DNA of 5,669 nucleotides, from positions 1-5,669 of the forward strand of contig CAOKFJ010000136.1 in the NCBI GenBank assembly GCA_948467695.1. The letters run 5' to 3'. How positions within the stretch are numbered: position 1 is the first letter of the stretch; each line of letters opens with the position of its first letter. The stretch comes from an uncultured Allobaculum sp. Its GTDB lineage: Bacteria > Bacillota_I > Bacilli_A > Erysipelotrichales > Erysipelotrichaceae. The translations under genes and the position numbers were made by a program. Below, piece after piece: positions 1 to 5,669 of the stretch. The notes beneath the pieces were generated by a model, which ran no database searches, was not told the origin of the DNA, and worked only from the letters and a program-made list of their open reading frames with translations.

Positions 1-1
1 T

Positions 2-1027
2 CTGGCCCGCGAAGACGGACGCGATCTGATTCTCTCTTCCAATACCCGTCATGGCGGTCCCGGCTTCCATGCATTTGTGGTGGATCTGTTTAAAGATATC
101 GAAGAAGAAATTCCCGGCGAGTATGAACTCGTTGACGATCTGGAATACGACAAGGATGAAGACTTTCACCGCCTTGTTCACCAGTATGAGCATGAACTCG
201 ATTATGTACGCGGACTGATTCTTGAAGAACCGGGCTTTCGCAACCGCAACTACATGTTCGATGAAACCTATTACCTGCCCATCGCCCAGCCCGGCACGGT
301 GCTGACCGCAAGCGGCGAGATGAACGAACAGGAATTCAAGCAGAAAAATCTGGATGATCTCATGGATCATTTCTATGTATGGAACAACTGGGACCGCGAC
401 GGGCGTTTCTTTCGAAATGCCGCGCTGACCCTTCTCGCGAAAGAGAGCTACGGCGAATTTTCGAAGATGAACGAGCAGACGGAAAAAATCGCTGAAGAAA
501 TCTGCGATGATCTCGAAATCGCCTTCCGCCTTGATCCGACACTCCCGCTTCCGCTCAAAGCGTACCGCCGCCTTGTTGAAGTGCTCGGGCGTGATGACAA
601 ACTGAGCGGTGCGATCGAAATGGAAAACGAAGCGCCTTCTTATCGCAGCCGTGAAGTGTATCACGTGTTTGAGGACGTTCGTTTGGTTGCGGCAGGAACA
701 GCGGAGAGAAGCTACGATCCTGCAACACAGTCCGTATTTCTGACCTCCCCCTATACCGAAGCGCAGCAGTGGGCATGGCTCATTCAGGCATCCAAGCAGT
801 CTTCGATTCTGCCCGACGCTTCTGAGGTCATGGAGCAGGAGCCTGTCGCCAGGGAAGATGGCAGTGTGCTCTGGATGGAAGAGTACCGTGAAGATGAAAT
901 CTTCTTTGTAGATGCGATCATTCGCGATGACGAGCGCTTTCTCTACATTCACGCGCTAGCGCACAGCGAACAGGAACGCGACTATCTCAAAACCTGCATT
1001 CGCGCTTCCGGCTTCTATACGCTGTAA
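2..1027 (+). CDS. Uncharacterised acidic protein, 3' part (5' end outside window)
   Basis: The frame is open from base 2 with no stop before TAA at 1025-1027, giving 341 visible residues. The GTG at 77 is only an internal valine codon. Upstream codons in the same frame read as ordinary protein (segment HGGPGFHAFVVDLF at visible residues 17-30), no ribosome binding site precedes 77, and the true start lies off the window. I do not recognise the family. The protein is unusually rich in Asp and Glu (for example KDIEEEIPGEYELVDDLEY just after the HGGPGFH segment). It has no signal peptide or membrane segment in the visible part, so it is probably cytoplasmic. Residues about 136-195 look alpha-helical and vaguely TPR-like (CDDLEIAFRLDP, AYRRLVEVL). 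Residues about 220-341 look like a separate alpha/beta domain ending in ASGFYTL. It converges on the SIS gene and is separated from it by a bidirectional terminator, so it is probably not part of the sugar locus. That it is a real gene is well supported; its function is unknown. Confidence 0.85.
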   Translation: MAREDGRDLILSSNTRHGGPGFHAFVVDLFKDIEEEIPGEYELVDDLEYDKDEDFHRLVHQYEHELDYVRGLILEEPGFRNRNYMFDETYYLPIAQPGTVLTASGEMNEQEFKQKNLDDLMDHFYVWNNWDRDGRFFRNAALTLLAKESYGEFSKMNEQTEKIAEEICDDLEIAFRLDPTLPLPLKAYRRLVEVLGRDDKLSGAIEMENEAPSYRSREVYHVFEDVRLVAAGTAERSYDPATQSVFLTSPYTEAQQWAWLIQASKQSSILPDASEVMEQEPVAREDGSVLWMEEYREDEIFFVDAIIRDDERFLYIHALAHSEQERDYLKTCIRASGFYTL

Positions 1028-1125
1028 AACGCGTAAGCAGACTTATGCGGAAAGCGCGGGATCTTAATAGATACGCTGCGCAAGCACTGTCTGCCTCAAT
1101 GAACGTAAACAGTATTTGAAACAGA

Positions 1126-1171
1126 AAAAGATCTCGATGAAACTCCATTCAAGGATTCATCGAGATCTTTT
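1126..1171. terminator. Bidirectional Rho-independent terminator between convergent genes
   Basis: Left arm AAAAGATCTCGATGAA (1126-1141) pairs perfectly over 16 bases with TTCATCGAGATCTTTT (1156-1171). A further TCC/GGA pairing (1144-1146 with 1153-1155) caps the stem across a two-base bulge, leaving a six-base loop. The A-run on the left and T-run on the right give a U-tract on either strand. It lies about 100 bases after the stop of the plus-strand gene and 37 bases after the stop of the minus-strand SIS gene, so it can serve both. The stem centre is only moderately GC-rich, but its length compensates. Confidence 0.88.
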
Positions 1172-1207
1172 GCGTTTGTAAATGGATGAAGTCGCAAGCG
1201 GGGAGGC

Positions 1208-1939
1208 TTACTTCCAGTAGCCGTAGTAGGTGTCGTAGAGATGACGGTTTGTTTCGTCACCGCCATCGACGTTGGAGCTGACAAACACAGGCGGCTGAAC
1301 GCCGGTTTTGGCGATGTCTTCGATCACCTGGGTCATCATCGCGTCCATGATGAAAATGCCAAGGAAATCGCTGACCGGGCCGGTGGGCGTGTTGCAGCCT
1401 TCAACTTCGAGAATCGCGTCGCCCTTGGGCGCGTGGTTGTCGATCACGACATCCGCGAGCTCGAACAGACGCTTGCCGCTTGGAGCTCTGGAAGTTGTCG
1501 CCTTGGAGTGGGCAAGGGAAGTGAGCGCGATGACTTTTGCGCCTTTGTCGCGGGCAGCCTGCGCCATTTCGACAGGAACGGCATTGCGTCCGGAGTTGGA
1601 GATGATGACGATTGTGTCCTTTTCATCAAGCTTGTACAGCTCGATCAGTGACTGGGAATAGCCGGAAAGACGTTCGATGCCGGTGGATTTTGTCGGGAAA
1701 TCGATAACCATCAGCTCCTGAGGCAGAATGGCTTTGATCAGCGCGAGACCGCCGGCGCGTCCGTACACTTCTTCGGCCATGATGTGGGAATGTCCCGAAC
1801 CGAAGACATAAATGCGTCCGCCCTGCAGGCAGCTGTTGGTCAGAAGCTGCGCCGCGTCAAGAATATTCTGTTCTTCGTCTTCAAATGTCTTCGCCAGAAG
1901 CGCTGTCGCGTGCTGGTAGTATTTTGTAACTGCGTTCAT
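1208..1939 (-). CDS. SIS-domain phosphosugar-binding protein, UPF0309-like
   Basis: A complete 243-residue protein, the usual length for the UPF0309/COG4821 SIS family. An N-terminal helical part (about 1-40) is followed by a single SIS fold. Phosphosugar-loop motifs are visible: GRIYVFGSGHSH (41-52) and TIVIISNSGRN (109-119), the latter with the Ser/Gly pattern typical of sugar-isomerase domains. The C-terminal half has the segments GCNTPTGPVSDFLG (181-194) and SSNVDGGDETN (221-231). SIS domains bind or isomerise phosphorylated sugars, but the substrate of this family is not established. At 243 residues and with these motifs it resembles UPF0309 more than the longer MurNAc-6-phosphate etherase MurQ. 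The ATG at 1937-1939 gives a family-like N terminus; its ribosome binding site is weak (AGG about 12 bases upstream). It lies 134 bases downstream of the alpha-galactosidase gene on the same strand and may be co-transcribed, suggesting a role in the same sugar pathway. The family call is strong; the biochemical role is inference. Confidence 0.9.
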   Translation of the reverse strand: MNAVTKYYQHATALLAKTFEDEEQNILDAAQLLTNSCLQGGRIYVFGSGHSHIMAEEVYGRAGGLALIKAILPQELMVIDFPTKSTGIERLSGYSQSLIELYKLDEKDTIVIISNSGRNAVPVEMAQAARDKGAKVIALTSLAHSKATTSRAPSGKRLFELADVVIDNHAPKGDAILEVEGCNTPTGPVSDFLGIFIMDAMMTQVIEDIAKTGVQPPVFVSSNVDGGDETNRHLYDTYYGYWK

Positions 1940-1993
1940 AAATCAATTTAACCTGTCTGAACCCTGTATCGTTTTAGAAAACAATGAAAGGGG

Positions 1994-2020
1994 ATTCAGT
2001 CTTTCTCTCGAAGACAGAAT
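1994..2020 (-). other. Weak stem-loop in the alpha-galactosidase/SIS intergenic gap
   Basis: ATTCAGTCTT (1994-2003) pairs with AAGACAGAAT (2011-2020) with one A-A mismatch around a seven-base loop. It lies 54 bases beyond the alpha-galactosidase stop on the minus strand. The following minus-strand bases (CCCCTTTCATTG) are not a proper U-tract, so it is at best a weak or partial terminator or a processing or stabilising hairpin. I see no convincing promoter for the SIS gene in the 1940-2073 gap, which favours read-through from the alpha-galactosidase gene. Confidence 0.35.
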
Positions 2021-2073
2021 AGACCATTTTTGAGGATCGTGCAGGAAAACGAGCTGATTTTACGTCCTGATTG

Positions 2074-4293
2074 CTAGTCGATGGCGCGCAGAAGATAGAG
2101 GCGCGAGAGAAAATCGCCCTGCGAACGGTCGATGTTGTTTTCGCCGGCGGACGAATCGGTGATGATCAGACCGGCTTGGGCAAGTTCTTCGCCGGTCTGG
2201 GTGTAATCGAATGAAGAAATCGAATATTCCTGCTCGGGCAGAAGTCCCTGCAAAAACAGGCGGCGGTAGCGGCTGTTGACCTTCTGCAAAATGCGGTAAT
2301 AGCCGACAAGCGCTGTTTTCTGATCTTCGCTGACCACCATCCAAGCTGTTTCGTTGCCGTCAAACGGCGAACGAAGACGGTAGAACGTGCCGAACTGAAT
2401 CAGTTCGCGGTGTTCTTTCATAAAGGCGATTTGTTTGCGGACAATCTCTTTTTCCTTTTCGCTCATCTCGATCGGGTTGAGTTCATAGCCGAATGTGCCG
2501 AAGTAGGCGACATCCGCGCGGGTTTTGAGCGGTGTATAGCGATTGAGCTGATGATTGGGACAGGCGGAAACGTGAGAGCCCATGGACGAGATCGGGTAGA
2601 CCATCGATGTACCGTACTGAATTTTCAGACGTTCGATCGCGTCGGTATCATCGCTGGTCCATGCCTGCGGGGCGTAGTACAGCATGCCCGGATCAAAACG
2701 AGCTCCACCCGATGCGCAGGATTCAAACAGAATGTGCGGGTAGCGCTCGATCAGACGCTCGTATAGACGGTACACACCGAGAATGAAGCGGTGGTATACC
2801 GTGCCCTGCTGAGAAGGATCAAGCGCGAGCGAGTACACTTCGGAAAGCGAGCGGTTCATATCCCATTTGACATAGGAGAGCGAAATTTTGTCGAACAGCG
2901 AGCGCAGCTGTTCATAGATCGCGTCCACGACCTGAGGATTGGAAAAGTCGAGAACATACTGGTTGCGTCCGGCAGACTGACGGCGTCCGGGCACCTGAAG
3001 CACCCATTCGGGATGCGCTTCGAAAAGATCCGAGTGACGCGAGATCATTTCGGGTTCGATCCACAGACCGAATTCCAGCCCCATATTGTTGATCTGCTCG
3101 GAAAGACCATCCAGCCCATGCGGCAGTTTCGAGCGGTCTTCCACCCAGTCGCCAAGCGAAGAAGTGTCGTCATTGCGTGCTTTAAACCAGCCATCATCAA
3201 GCACAAACAGATCGACACCAAGATCACGGGCTTCTTTGGCCATATGCAGGATTTCATCTTCACGCACATCGAAGTAGACGCCTTCCCATGAGTTGAGAAG
3301 AATCGGACGAGCCTGGTCGCGCCATACACCGCGCGCAAGGCGCTGCCGGAACAGAGAGTGGAACGCCTGAGACATGGCGTTGAGTCCGTTTTTCGTATAG
3401 ACAAGAACTGCTTCGGGCGACTGAAACGATTCGCCCTGTTCAAGAGGCCATGAGAAGGTGGTCGGATTGATGCCGAGCTGCACGCGTGTCGTGTTGTAGG
3501 TGTCGACATCCGCGCTGGCGATGAAGTTGCCGGAGTAGACGAGCGAGAAACCGAACGCTTCACCGGTGTTTTCCGTTGTCCACGGCTTTTTCAGGCAGAG
3601 AAACGGATTGAAGTTGTGCGAAGAATGTCCGCGCAGCGAATAGATGCTCTGGCATCCGGTATGCAGGGGATGGACATCGATGTGACGCTCTCTGGCCCAT
3701 GCGCCGGCAAGATCAAGCATTTCATAATGATCGTCCGGCAGATCGATCGAGGCGGACAGGAAGGTATCGAGAATCACCTGCTGATCGGAATCGTTGACAA
3801 TGCGCGCGCTGCGGCATAAGACAGGACGGTTTTCGTAAATGGTATAAAGCAGTTCAAGACGAACGTGCAGAAGCGCGTCTTCAAGCACGAGCACTAGCGT
3901 CTGCGCTTCCTCTTCGCCTTCCACATAGCAGGCGGGCAGATTTTCTAAAGCCGGCTTGCCTTTTGTGATGGAATGCGATGTATACAGAAATTCGGTAATG
4001 ACAGATCCGTTGGCCTGGCGCAGGCAAAGCGCGCCCGGACGCATATCGCCGGAAAGCGCCGACGGAAATTCGCTGCGTATATGTTCAAGGGAGAGAGAAG
4101 AGTTTTCCGTGCGTGTCACCGACATCGGACGGTGGATGCTCTCCATTAAATAGTCATAGTTATCGCGAAGGGGCAGGCGGGCGCCATAGTAAAGATGGCT
4201 TGGCATGCCTTCGGGCAGAATCTTGATGATGTAGCTGACAGAGTCGTTATACAGATGAAACGTTTTTGAGTCGCTGATGAATTGAATCGGCAT
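2074..4293 (-). CDS. Alpha-galactosidase, glycoside hydrolase family 36
   Basis: Hydrolyses terminal alpha-galactose from melibiose, raffinose and related oligosaccharides. With the start at 4293 the protein has 739 residues, close to bacillus-type GH36 enzymes (about 730). Layout: N-terminal beta-sandwich (about 25-280), catalytic TIM barrel (about 285-630) and C-terminal beta domain (about 650-735). Visible active-site motifs are NSWEGVYFD (Trp336), FVLDDGWF (Asp366, Asp367), GLWIEPEM (409-416), YVKWDMNR (nucleophile Asp478), CASGG (Cys526) and TSDDTD (acid/base Asp548). With this start the two catalytic residues fall at the same numbers known for Geobacillus stearothermophilus AgaA (478 and 548). 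The frame stays open to an ATG at 4350, but that would add 19 untypical residues and cross the operator and ribosome binding site, so 4293 (preceded by GGAGGAACT) is chosen. There is no signal peptide, so the enzyme is cytoplasmic and acts on imported sugar. All catalytic residues are intact. It is transcribed divergently from the PTS permease gene, with the SIS gene downstream. Confidence 0.97.
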   Translation of the reverse strand: MPIQFISDSKTFHLYNDSVSYIIKILPEGMPSHLYYGARLPLRDNYDYLMESIHRPMSVTRTENSSLSLEHIRSEFPSALSGDMRPGALCLRQANGSVITEFLYTSHSITKGKPALENLPACYVEGEEEAQTLVLVLEDALLHVRLELLYTIYENRPVLCRSARIVNDSDQQVILDTFLSASIDLPDDHYEMLDLAGAWARERHIDVHPLHTGCQSIYSLRGHSSHNFNPFLCLKKPWTTENTGEAFGFSLVYSGNFIASADVDTYNTTRVQLGINPTTFSWPLEQGESFQSPEAVLVYTKNGLNAMSQAFHSLFRQRLARGVWRDQARPILLNSWEGVYFDVREDEILHMAKEARDLGVDLFVLDDGWFKARNDDTSSLGDWVEDRSKLPHGLDGLSEQINNMGLEFGLWIEPEMISRHSDLFEAHPEWVLQVPGRRQSAGRNQYVLDFSNPQVVDAIYEQLRSLFDKISLSYVKWDMNRSLSEVYSLALDPSQQGTVYHRFILGVYRLYERLIERYPHILFESCASGGARFDPGMLYYAPQAWTSDDTDAIERLKIQYGTSMVYPISSMGSHVSACPNHQLNRYTPLKTRADVAYFGTFGYELNPIEMSEKEKEIVRKQIAFMKEHRELIQFGTFYRLRSPFDGNETAWMVVSEDQKTALVGYYRILQKVNSRYRRLFLQGLLPEQEYSISSFDYTQTGEELAQAGLIITDSSAGENNIDRSQGDFLSRLYLLRAID

Positions 4294-4296
4294 AGT

Positions 4297-4302
4297 TCCT
4301 CC
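4297..4302 (-). promoter_or_regulatory. Ribosome binding site of the alpha-galactosidase gene
   Basis: The minus strand reads GGAGGAACTATG, a strong Shine-Dalgarno core (GGAGGA) three bases before the ATG at 4291-4293. The spacing is a little short but acceptable. This site decides the start at 4293 over the in-frame ATG at 4348-4350, which has no comparable site. Confidence 0.85.
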
Positions 4303-4304
4303 AT

Positions 4305-4322
4305 TCACTGTATTTACAGTGA
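4305..4322. promoter_or_regulatory. Perfect 18-base palindrome, probable repressor operator
   Basis: TCACTGTATTTACAGTGA is an inverted repeat with 8-base arms (TCACTGTA and TACAGTGA) and a TT centre. It lies two bases upstream of the alpha-galactosidase ribosome binding site. The right arm also overlaps a second perfect palindrome, GTGATCAC (4319-4326). The core GT-A-TT-T-AC resembles the GT-N-TA-N-AC pattern known for HutC-subfamily GntR regulators, the group that includes TreR-like sugar repressors; a LacI-type regulator is also possible. Sitting between promoter and ribosome binding site, it would act by blocking initiation or as an elongation roadblock. No regulator gene lies in the window. 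The palindrome is directly seen; the regulator family is inference. Confidence 0.75.
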
Positions 4323-4372
4323 TCACTAAGGCTGGATGATGCATGCGCATTTCAGATCTGCCTGATCAATCA

Positions 4373-4401
4373 TTGACGCATGTGTTCCAGCCGCTTCTAT
4401 T
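4373..4401 (+). promoter_or_regulatory. Candidate sigma-A promoter toward the PTS gene
   Basis: TTGACG (4373-4378), a 17-base spacer, then TCTATT (4396-4401): five of six -35 bases and four of six -10 bases match consensus. Transcription would start near 4408 and leave a leader of about 250 bases before the PTS start. An alternative -10, AATAAT (4503-4508), has no good -35 element. This is weak evidence by eye. Confidence 0.35.
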
Positions 4402-4427
4402 GAATCGTTGCGGCTTTTCGATTTCAA
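4399..4427 (-). promoter_or_regulatory. Candidate sigma-A promoter toward the alpha-galactosidase gene
   Basis: On the minus strand, TTGAAA (4427-4422), a 17-base spacer, then TTCAAT (4404-4399). Transcription would start near 4392, placing the 18-base palindrome in the leader about 70-90 bases downstream. Its -10 overlaps the -10 of the plus-strand candidate, so the two polymerases could compete. I found no better -10/-35 pair immediately upstream of the palindrome. Confidence 0.3.
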
Positions 4428-4529
4428 TTTTCTTTCCATCGCCTGCAACATCAGGCAATATCCATTCAACATGGAGACATATGTTTTTCCTTCGCCGGCT
4501 TGAATAATAAGAGTGTCTTCAATCCGCGG

Positions 4530-4554
4530 AAAAAAAACGAAGCCGACGGGCTTC
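4530..4554 (-). terminator. Minus-strand terminator-like hairpin in the divergent control region
   Basis: On the minus strand, GAAGCC (4554-4549), loop CGTC, GGCTTC (4544-4539), one G, then eight T (4537-4530): a short GC stem followed by a U-tract, the classic intrinsic terminator form. On the plus strand it has no T-run and would not terminate. No minus-strand gene is evident directly upstream of it. It could stop antisense transcription from the PTS side, attenuate a long alpha-galactosidase leader, or be left over from a lost gene. Confidence 0.55.
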
Positions 4555-4641
4555 AAACAGACAATCCAGAAAAAGTTAAGCTCTTCGCAAAAGCCGCTTC
4601 GATTCATTGGACGAAGGATCATGCGGCATGAGTGAAGAAAC

Positions 4642-4650
4642 AGGAGAAGG
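4642..4650 (+). promoter_or_regulatory. Ribosome binding site of the PTS gene
   Basis: AGGAGAAGG lies seven bases before the ATG at 4658-4660. An in-frame ATG at 4628 would add ten residues (MSEETGEGKT) and has a weaker site (GAAGGA, nine bases upstream). The 4658 start gives a normal EIIB N terminus, so it is preferred. Confidence 0.75.
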
Positions 4651-4657
4651 AAAAACC

Positions 4658-5669
4658 ATGACAAAACAGGAAAGATATCAAAAGATATCCGAAGAAATCA
4701 CCGAAGCTGTCGGCGGCATGGACAACATTGCCGGCTCGGCGCACTGTGCAACCCGACTGCGCATCATTCTTAAAGACAATGAAAAGGCGGATATGGAGCG
4801 TCTTGACAACATCGATCTGTGCAAAGGCACATTTGTTGCCGGCGACCAGCTCCAGATGATTTTCGGCGCGGGTCTTGTCAATGACGTATATGACGTATTC
4901 TCGAAATATACGCATACCGAAAATATGTCCCTGACTGATATCAAGGACGCCACCGCAAAACGCAAAAATCCTCTGCAGATCGCGATCAAATCGCTTTCCG
5001 ATGTCTTTATCGACATCATGCCCGGCATCCTGGCAGCCGCTCTGCTTTTAGGTCTGACCGGGGTGCTCAACAATCTTGAATTTGTACAGAACAACGCGAC
5101 ACTTTACGCAATCAACCGTCTGGTGACAATCGCCTCCGCCGGTATCTTCGATGTACTGCCGCTGGCAGTCGCCTACTCGGCGGTTAAACGCTATGGCGGA
5201 AAACCCATTCTCGGTATCGTCATGGGTGCCATCATGCTCTCGGGCAACCTTGCCAATGCCTACTCGGCAGCGCAGGGCGCTGTGGATCCCGAAGTGCTTC
5301 ATCTGTTCGGTCTGCCCATTGAACTGGTCGGCTTCCAGGGCGGCATCATCATCGCGCTGATGATCGGCTGGGTTACCGCCAAACTCGACAAGTTCTTTGA
5401 TTCCAAAATCCCCGATGCGGTAAAACTTCTGCTTTCCCCAATGCTTACCGTACTTGTTTCCACACTGCTTCTGTTTACGATTATCGGCCCTGCCGGACGC
5501 ACACTGTCTACATGGATTACCGACGGTCTTGTCTGGACGACCACCAACCTTGGCGCATTCGGTTTTGCCCTTTTCGCTGGTGTCCAGCAGATTATCGTTA
5601 TTACCGGTCTTCACCACATCTTCGGCGCCATCGAAGCTTCTCTGATCGCTTCGACCGGCACCAACTTCC
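4658..5669 (+). CDS. PTS sugar permease EIIBC, sucrose/trehalose type, 5' part (3' end outside window)
   Basis: The frame is open from ATG 4658 to the right edge without a stop, giving 337 residues. It encodes a phosphotransferase-system permease that carries a sugar across the membrane and phosphorylates it. An EIIB domain (about 5-85) contains the phospho-accepting Cys30 in SAHCATRLR, matching the HC-x-TRLR motif of the glucose superfamily. A linker (about 86-105) leads into the membrane EIIC domain. Hydrophobic segments lie at about 121-138, 160-176, 183-200, 224-241, 257-278 and 296-316. The motif ITGLHHIFGAIE (315-326) is typical of sucrose/trehalose/beta-glucoside EIIC proteins. The rest of EIIC, and a fused EIIA if present, lie beyond the window. 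The substrate cannot be read from sequence; the divergent alpha-galactosidase suggests an alpha-galactoside or a related alpha-glycoside. The family is certain, the substrate is inference. Confidence 0.93.
   Translation, partial: MTKQERYQKISEEITEAVGGMDNIAGSAHCATRLRIILKDNEKADMERLDNIDLCKGTFVAGDQLQMIFGAGLVNDVYDVFSKYTHTENMSLTDIKDATAKRKNPLQIAIKSLSDVFIDIMPGILAAALLLGLTGVLNNLEFVQNNATLYAINRLVTIASAGIFDVLPLAVAYSAVKRYGGKPILGIVMGAIMLSGNLANAYSAAQGAVDPEVLHLFGLPIELVGFQGGIIIALMIGWVTAKLDKFFDSKIPDAVKLLLSPMLTVLVSTLLLFTIIGPAGRTLSTWITDGLVWTTTNLGAFGFALFAGVQQIIVITGLHHIFGAIEASLIASTGTNF

Larger units (their letters stand above)
4294..4657. other. Divergent control region between alpha-galactosidase and PTS genes
   Basis: These 364 bases hold no supported gene. 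Besides the operator, promoter candidates and minus-strand hairpin listed separately, I see a cluster of short perfect palindromes (CAGATCTG 4353-4360, ATGCGCAT 4343-4350, TGATCA 4363-4368). There is an imperfect hairpin AGCCGC/GCGGCT (4389-4394 with 4410-4415) followed on the plus strand by T-rich sequence. A GCCTG/CAGGC stem lies at 4441-4456. A bulged stem lies just before the PTS start (GCCG and CTTCG at 4593-4601 with CGAAG 4612-4616 and CGGC 4624-4627). I saw no convincing CcpA (cre) site. Confidence 0.6.

Noticed and set aside
1031..1048. Small hairpin GCGTAAG/CTTATGC just after the first gene
   Set aside because: It contains a wobble pair and has no T-run after it. The strong terminator at 1126-1171 is the better explanation for ending that transcript.
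4389..4418. Hairpin AGCCGC/GCGGCT followed by TTT as a plus-strand terminator
   Set aside because: The loop is long, the T-run is broken by CGA, and no plus-strand gene lies upstream of it. It is recorded only as structure in the control region.
4326..4664. A 112-codon minus-strand frame across the divergent region
   Set aside because: It has no ribosome binding site, overlaps the PTS start, runs through the terminator-like hairpin and its product resembles no family I know. It is more likely a chance frame, although a decayed gene cannot be fully excluded.
4671..4689. Tandem AAAGATATC repeat with ten-base period
   Set aside because: It is two copies only, inside the EIIB coding start (RYQKIS), and is explained by ordinary codons.
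5048..5617. A 189-codon minus-strand frame opposite the PTS gene
   Set aside because: It lies wholly antisense to well-conserved EIIC sequence and has a low-complexity, charged composition typical of a shadow frame.
1..5669. CRISPR array, insertion sequence, tRNA or rRNA
   Set aside because: I saw no regularly spaced repeats, transposase frame with terminal repeats, or tRNA/rRNA-like sequence on either strand.

Overview
The window looks like a Bacillota (Firmicutes) chromosome of roughly even base composition. Strong GGAGG-type ribosome binding sites, a PTS permease, a bacillus-type GH36 alpha-galactosidase and a UPF0309-type SIS protein all point that way. A gut Erysipelotrichia-like host is possible, but that is a guess from gene content and GC level, not something the sequence proves.

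Layout from left to right: (1) the 3' part of an unrecognised, very acidic protein gene on the plus strand, entering from the left edge and ending at 1027; (2) a 180-base convergent gap with a near-ideal bidirectional terminator hairpin (1126-1171); (3) a minus-strand gene for a SIS-domain phosphosugar-binding protein (1208-1939); (4) a 134-base gap with one weak hairpin and no clear promoter or terminator; (5) a minus-strand gene for a cytoplasmic GH36 alpha-galactosidase, start placed at 4293; (6) a 364-base divergent control region with a perfect 18-base palindromic operator next to the alpha-galactosidase ribosome binding site, two weak overlapping promoter candidates and an unexpected minus-strand terminator-like hairpin; (7) a plus-strand gene for a PTS EIIBC permease of the sucrose/trehalose type (glucose superfamily), starting at 4658 and running off the right edge.

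Genes 3, 5 and 7 form a sugar-use locus. The permease imports and phosphorylates a sugar and the alpha-galactosidase removes terminal alpha-1,6-galactose from oligosaccharides such as melibiose or raffinose. The SIS protein probably binds a sugar phosphate, by family. The palindrome suggests control by a dimeric repressor encoded outside the window. Nothing here is clearly a new type of biological system. The points most worth a second look are the control region and the pairing of a phosphorylating transporter with a GH36 hydrolase.
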